Assembly (NCBI GenBank): GCA_964482955.1
Contig: CAYZZW010000071.1
Coordinates: 1-15,622 of the forward strand
From: JAPLSN01 sp964482955
Lineage (GTDB): Bacteria > Spirochaetota > Spirochaetia > Treponematales > UBA12059
DNA: 15,622 bases
Reading direction: 5' to 3'
Positions 15,383 to 15,622 of this stretch are shown here, one piece after another (positions within the stretch are counted from its first letter, which is position 1; each line of letters opens with the position of its first letter). Under the pieces are notes generated by a model. The model did no database searches, was not told the DNA's origin, and saw only the letters and a list, made by a program, of their open reading frames with translations. The position numbers and the translations under genes were made by a program.

Positions 15383-15622
15383 GATCGCCTCCCAAGGCCT
15401 CGAGCGCGCCGCCAAGCCCGCCCGCCGGAAGGTCGAGCGCCTCCTCCACGGCGCGCTCCGCCTGCCATTGGGCGAGCGCGGCGTCCACGAGCGCGGTTTC
15501 GGCCTTCGCGAGCGCCTCTTCCGCCTCGAGGTACGCCATGCGCGTGTTGCCGCCGGTCGCGAGGATTTCCCGCGCCAGGTCGCGGCGCCGCGCTGCCAGG
15601 TCCCGCCTGCGTTCGGCGAGCG
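15375..15622 (-). CDS. TolC-family outer membrane efflux protein, C-terminal fragment (5' end outside window)
   Basis: Only the last ~81 codons lie in the window, ending in TAG at 15377-15375. The frame reads as the closing helices of a TolC-type duct: an Ala/Leu/Glu/Arg heptad-like run, then the motif LAREILATGGNTRMAYLEAE, then alternating A-L-E-K-A-E-T-A-L residues and a short Gly/Leu-rich tail (DLPAGGLGALEALGGDHE). TolC/OEP-family proteins typically show the turn G-x-x-T/S-x-x-x-L/Y-L-E-A-E followed by a long helix that closes the second OEP repeat. By family, the protein would form a trimeric outer-membrane barrel with a periplasmic helical tunnel that docks on the adaptor. Its stop overlaps the start of the downstream adaptor gene by 8 bases, and that adaptor supports the assignment. 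The missing part prevents a subfamily call. A stand-alone coiled-coil fragment is the only serious alternative. Confidence 0.85.
   Translation of the reverse strand, partial: LAERRRDLAARRRDLAREILATGGNTRMAYLEAEEALAKAETALVDAALAQWQAERAVEEALDLPAGGLGGALEALGGDHE
15388..15393 (-). promoter_or_regulatory. Ribosome-binding site of the adaptor gene
   Basis: GGGAGG ends 5 bases before the ATG at 15382-15380. It selects this ATG over an in-frame upstream start at 15415, which lacks a comparable site, would put an unusual 11-residue extension before the signal peptide and would lengthen the overlap with the upstream gene. Confidence 0.8.

Noticed and set aside
1..15622. Terminators, promoters, tRNA, CRISPR, phage or insertion-sequence features
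   Set aside because: Junctions are overlaps or 10 bases with no hairpin plus T-run, no direct-repeat/spacer pattern appears, and there are no transposase or integrase frames. The operon promoter must lie to the right of the window.

Overview
The window is one solid block of seven genes, all read from the minus strand, so gene order runs from the right end of the window to the left. It has very high GC by eye (most codons end in G or C), and there is no intergenic space: every junction is an overlap or a gap of about 10 bases. The right and left ends both cut through genes. I see no RNA genes, insertion sequences, CRISPR arrays, internal promoters or terminators. A didermic (two-membrane) bacterium is certain from the TolC / adaptor / RND pump set and the lipoprotein signals. 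The tandem Ig-like lipoproteins, the relaxed lipoboxes and the large exported coiled-coil protein make a high-GC spirochaete (Spirochaetota) my best guess. That is inference, not something the sequence proves.

Layout in transcription order: (1) 15622-15375, the last ~81 codons of a TolC-type outer-membrane efflux protein. (2) 15382-14024, a lipoprotein periplasmic adaptor (membrane fusion protein) with a long helical hairpin. (3) 14043-12541 and (4) 12544-11033, two different lipoproteins of ~500 residues built from bacterial Ig-like (Big_5 / SbsA-type) domains. (5) 11022-7885 and (6) 7888-4712, two divergent full-length RND permeases of 1045 and 1058 residues. (7) 4715 to beyond base 1, an exported helical/coiled-coil protein of at least 1571 residues with an N-terminal Sec signal peptide. 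Junctions are 8-bp overlap, 20-bp overlap, 4-bp GTGA, 10-bp gap, 4-bp ATGA and 4-bp ATGA. Each start has a purine-rich ribosome-binding site.

Genes 1, 2, 5 and 6 would make a complete tripartite efflux pump: an inner-membrane permease, possibly a mixed trimer of two kinds of subunit, an adaptor, and an outer-membrane duct. The two permeases differ at the TM4 proton-relay aspartates (DN in the first, DA in the second), which suggests a division of labour like that in MdtB/MdtC. The two Ig-like lipoproteins and the giant helical protein are not standard pump parts. Their position inside the same translationally coupled block suggests they are accessory periplasmic components of the same machine, or share its regulation. 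No substrate can be read from the sequence. The many long open frames on the plus strand and in the other minus frames are GC-driven shadows and are left out.
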